Source: Methylophilus rhizosphaerae
GTDB taxonomy: Bacteria; Pseudomonadota; Gammaproteobacteria; Burkholderiales; Methylophilaceae
NCBI RefSeq assembly: GCF_900100975.1
Contig: NZ_FNFX01000003.1
Location: forward strand, 310,001-374,000
DNA: 64,000 nucleotides
Direction: 5' to 3'
Made by a program: the position numbers and the translations under genes. Below are positions 62,262 through 64,000 of this stretch, in pieces (position 1 is the first letter of the stretch; every line of letters starts with the position of its first letter). The notes under the pieces are model-generated. The model made no database searches, had not been told where the DNA came from, and was given only the letters and a program-made list of their open reading frames with translations.

Positions 62262-62830
62262 TGAAATTATTGACATGGGCCATCGGCGCGAGCATGTTGC
62301 TGGCGGTATCGGCAGCCAATGCCGCGACCCAGGTAGCATTTGAAACCAACCAGGGCAGTTTTACGGTGGAAGTTTACGCCGATAAGGCACCCAAGACGGT
62401 GGAGAACTTTCTGCAATATGTGAAAGACGGCTTTTATACCAATACCATTTTCCACCGCGTGATTGGTCGCTTCATGATCCAGGGTGGCGGATTTGACCGT
62501 GAACTGAATGAGAAGCCAACCCGCGCCGCCATTATCAATGAATCTAATAATGGCCTGATCAACCAGACCGGTACCATTGCCATGGCACGTACGCCGGACC
62601 CTAACTCGGCCACTGCACAGTTTTTTATCAACGTGGCGGATAACCAGTTCCTGAATTACACCAGCCCGGAGCCGGACATGATTGGCTACTGCGTGTTCGG
62701 CAAAGTCATTTCCGGCATGGATGTGGTGTTCAAAATCAGTAACCTGCCGACCAATACTCAGCGTGGCATGTCTGATGTACCGATTCGTAGCGTGATCATC
62801 AAACGCGCCACCATTGTCAGCGGTAAGTAA
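62261..62830 (+). CDS. ppiA: Periplasmic cyclophilin-type peptidyl-prolyl isomerase
   Basis: A 189-aa cyclophilin with a signal peptide ending at ANAATQ. The start at the ATG at 62261 overlaps the stop of the transpeptidase gene (TGATG) and follows AAGGA. The core includes APKTVENFLQYVKDGFYTNT, IFHRVIGRFMIQGGG and TGTIAMARTPDPNSATAQFF. It helps fold periplasmic proteins. It precedes the cytoplasmic cyclophilin ppiB, so the two are probably an old tandem duplication. Confidence 0.95.
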   Translation: MKLLTWAIGASMLLAVSAANAATQVAFETNQGSFTVEVYADKAPKTVENFLQYVKDGFYTNTIFHRVIGRFMIQGGGFDRELNEKPTRAAIINESNNGLINQTGTIAMARTPDPNSATAQFFINVADNQFLNYTSPEPDMIGYCVFGKVISGMDVVFKISNLPTNTQRGMSDVPIRSVIIKRATIVSGK

Positions 62831-62862
62831 TTTTTGCAGTCCTTAAATAAACGGAGAATGTT

Positions 62863-63357
62863 TTGGTAAAACTCACGACCAATTTTGGCGATATCACTAT
62901 CGAACTGTATGCGGATAAAGCCCCAGTGACCGTAGCCAACTTTTTGAGCTATGTGGAAAAAGGTTTTTATGATGGCGTGATTTTTCATCGCGTCATCAAC
63001 GACTTCATGATCCAGGGCGGCGGTTTTGATGCCAATATGAAGCAAAAGGCGACTGATGCGCCAATCAAGAATGAAGCCGACAATGGCTTGTCCAACGACA
63101 AATACACGCTTGCCATGGCGCGTACCATGATCCCGGATTCTGCTTCTGCCCAATTCTTTATCAATGTGAAAGATAATGACTTCCTCAACTTCACTGCCCC
63201 CACCACGCAAGGCTGGGGCTACTGTGTGTTTGGTAAAGTGGTGGAAGGAACTGAGGTAGTCGATAAGATCAAGGCCGTGGCGACGACCAGCCGTGCGGGT
63301 CACCAGGATGTGCCTGTTGATGCGGTCATCATTGAAAAAGCGGTTGTTGTCGCTTAA
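62863..63357 (+). CDS. ppiB: Cytoplasmic cyclophilin-type peptidyl-prolyl isomerase
   Basis: A 164-aa cyclophilin without signal peptide: [20 protein letters not shown], then [15 protein letters not shown] and [20 protein letters not shown]. The start is TTG at 62863, six bases after GGAG; the nearer ATG at 62858 is in another frame and stops after three codons. It follows ppiA by 32 bases, and lpxH starts 3 bases after its stop, as is common (ppiB-lpxH). Confidence 0.95.
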   Translation: MVKLTTNFGDITIELYADKAPVTVANFLSYVEKGFYDGVIFHRVINDFMIQGGGFDANMKQKATDAPIKNEADNGLSNDKYTLAMARTMIPDSASAQFFINVKDNDFLNFTAPTTQGWGYCVFGKVVEGTEVVDKIKAVATTSRAGHQDVPVDAVIIEKAVVVA

Positions 63358-63360
63358 GGC

Positions 63361-64000
63361 ATGACCACCTGGATCATTTCCGATCTGCACTTGTGTGCGC
63401 AAAGGCCTGCGGTAACGCAGGCTTTTTTGCATTGGCTGGAAACCGAAGCCAGCCAGGCAGAAGCACTGTATATCCTGGGCGATTTCTTTGAAGCCTGGGT
63501 AGGGGATGATGTACTGGGCGACGCGCAGTATGGCGCTGAGTACCAGTCTGTGGTGCACGCCTTGCGCACATTGTCAGACAGCGGTGTCAGGCTTTATTTC
63601 ATGCATGGCAACCGGGATTTCCTGATTGGCGAACGGTTTGCACAGGCTTGTGGCTTGCAGCTACTGGCTGATCCAACCATGCTGGTCTCAGGTAATAAAC
63701 GCATTCTCCTGGCGCATGGCGATGCGCTATGTACTGACGATATTGCTTACCAGCAGTTCCGCCAACAGGTACGCGATCCACAATGGCAGCAAGCATTTCT
63801 GGCACAATCCCTGGCTGCGCGTATTGCCTTTGCCGAACAGGCGCGCAGTCAAAGCGCAGAAAATAAAGCCATGCAATCCATGGAAATTATGGATGTGAAT
63901 GCACACGCTGTTGCAGCGCTGATTCGGGATAATGGCTATCCTGAAATTCTGGTGCATGGACATACGCATAGGCCATATATCCATACACTGGAGATTGACA
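63361..64000 (+). CDS. lpxH: UDP-2,3-diacylglucosamine diphosphatase LpxH (partial, runs off the window)
   Basis: Fourth step of lipid A synthesis: hydrolysis of UDP-2,3-diacylglucosamine to lipid X at the inner membrane. 213 codons are visible from the ATG at 63361, of about 240 expected. Metal ligands are Asp8 and His10 (ISDLHLCA), Asp41 (YILGDFFEAWVGDD), the Asn of HGNRD (84), His119 (LLAHGDAL), and the HGHTHRP motif (199-205). It lies 3 bases behind ppiB. Confidence 0.95.
   Translation, partial: MTTWIISDLHLCAQRPAVTQAFLHWLETEASQAEALYILGDFFEAWVGDDVLGDAQYGAEYQSVVHALRTLSDSGVRLYFMHGNRDFLIGERFAQACGLQLLADPTMLVSGNKRILLAHGDALCTDDIAYQQFRQQVRDPQWQQAFLAQSLAARIAFAEQARSQSAENKAMQSMEIMDVNAHAVAALIRDNGYPEILVHGHTHRPYIHTLEID

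Overview
The window reads as a chromosomal segment of a betaproteobacterium. The ilvB-ilvH-ilvC block next to psd, Coq7-type ubiquinone synthesis, a NADPH-type CysJI sulfite reductase and a moderate GC content all fit, and the overall flavour suggests a Methylophilaceae-like methylotroph. That placement is inference; no 16S rRNA or methanol-oxidation gene is present. No tRNA, rRNA, CRISPR array, transposase or prophage block was seen. The right edge cuts lpxH.

Layout. 0-2.7 kb: pepN. 2.7-4.4 kb: an AT-rich islet with a small XRE regulator that looks like a restriction-modification controller (C) protein, its C-box-like operator, and two unrecognised envelope proteins. 4.5-10 kb: a cysJ-cysI operon ending in three DsrE-like genes, divergent from a LysR regulator. 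10-14.6 kb: psd and ilvBHC. 14.7-32.5 kb: a large iron-acquisition region with four Fur-box-like sites. It holds a Fur-box-headed small ORF, an unusual S4 paralog, hemP, tonB-exbB-exbD, a PepSY membrane protein, azurin, two TonB-dependent siderophore receptors, a PepSY/DUF2271/DUF4198/ApbE/membrane-diflavin-reductase operon, and a Fiu/PiuC/alpha-hydroxy-acid oxidase operon. 32.5-37.4 kb: a TolC-MacA-MacB tripartite exporter next to the Fur sites. 37.4-39.3 kb: a lone GspE/PilB ATPase. 39.4-39.9 kb: two copies, in inverted orientation, of an interspersed repeat; a third partial copy lies at 56.9 kb. 40-64 kb: housekeeping genes (nadC, GST, mnmA, NUDIX, MarC, rlhA, bioA, dacB, FKBP, OsmC, VOC, coq7, ctp, Rdx, NlpC/P60, a DinG/YoaA-type helicase, arfB, argJ, cysS, a TPR protein and an L,D-transpeptidase sharing a C-terminal domain, two cyclophilins, lpxH).

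How it works together. Siderophore receptors draw energy from TonB-ExbBD. The membrane diflavin reductase, PepSY proteins and ApbE (which flavinylates proteins) make a plausible envelope ferric-reductase module. PiuC and the hydroxy-acid oxidase travel with the catecholate-type receptor, and the MacAB-TolC pump could export or recycle a siderophore. Three Fur-controlled promoters share one geometry: the right half of the Fur box supplies the -10 element. The least explained items are the orphan C-protein islet, the DsrE trio attached to cysJI, the cyanobacterial-looking S4 paralog downstream of a Fur box, and a perfect 13-bp inverted repeat abutting the bioA start codon.
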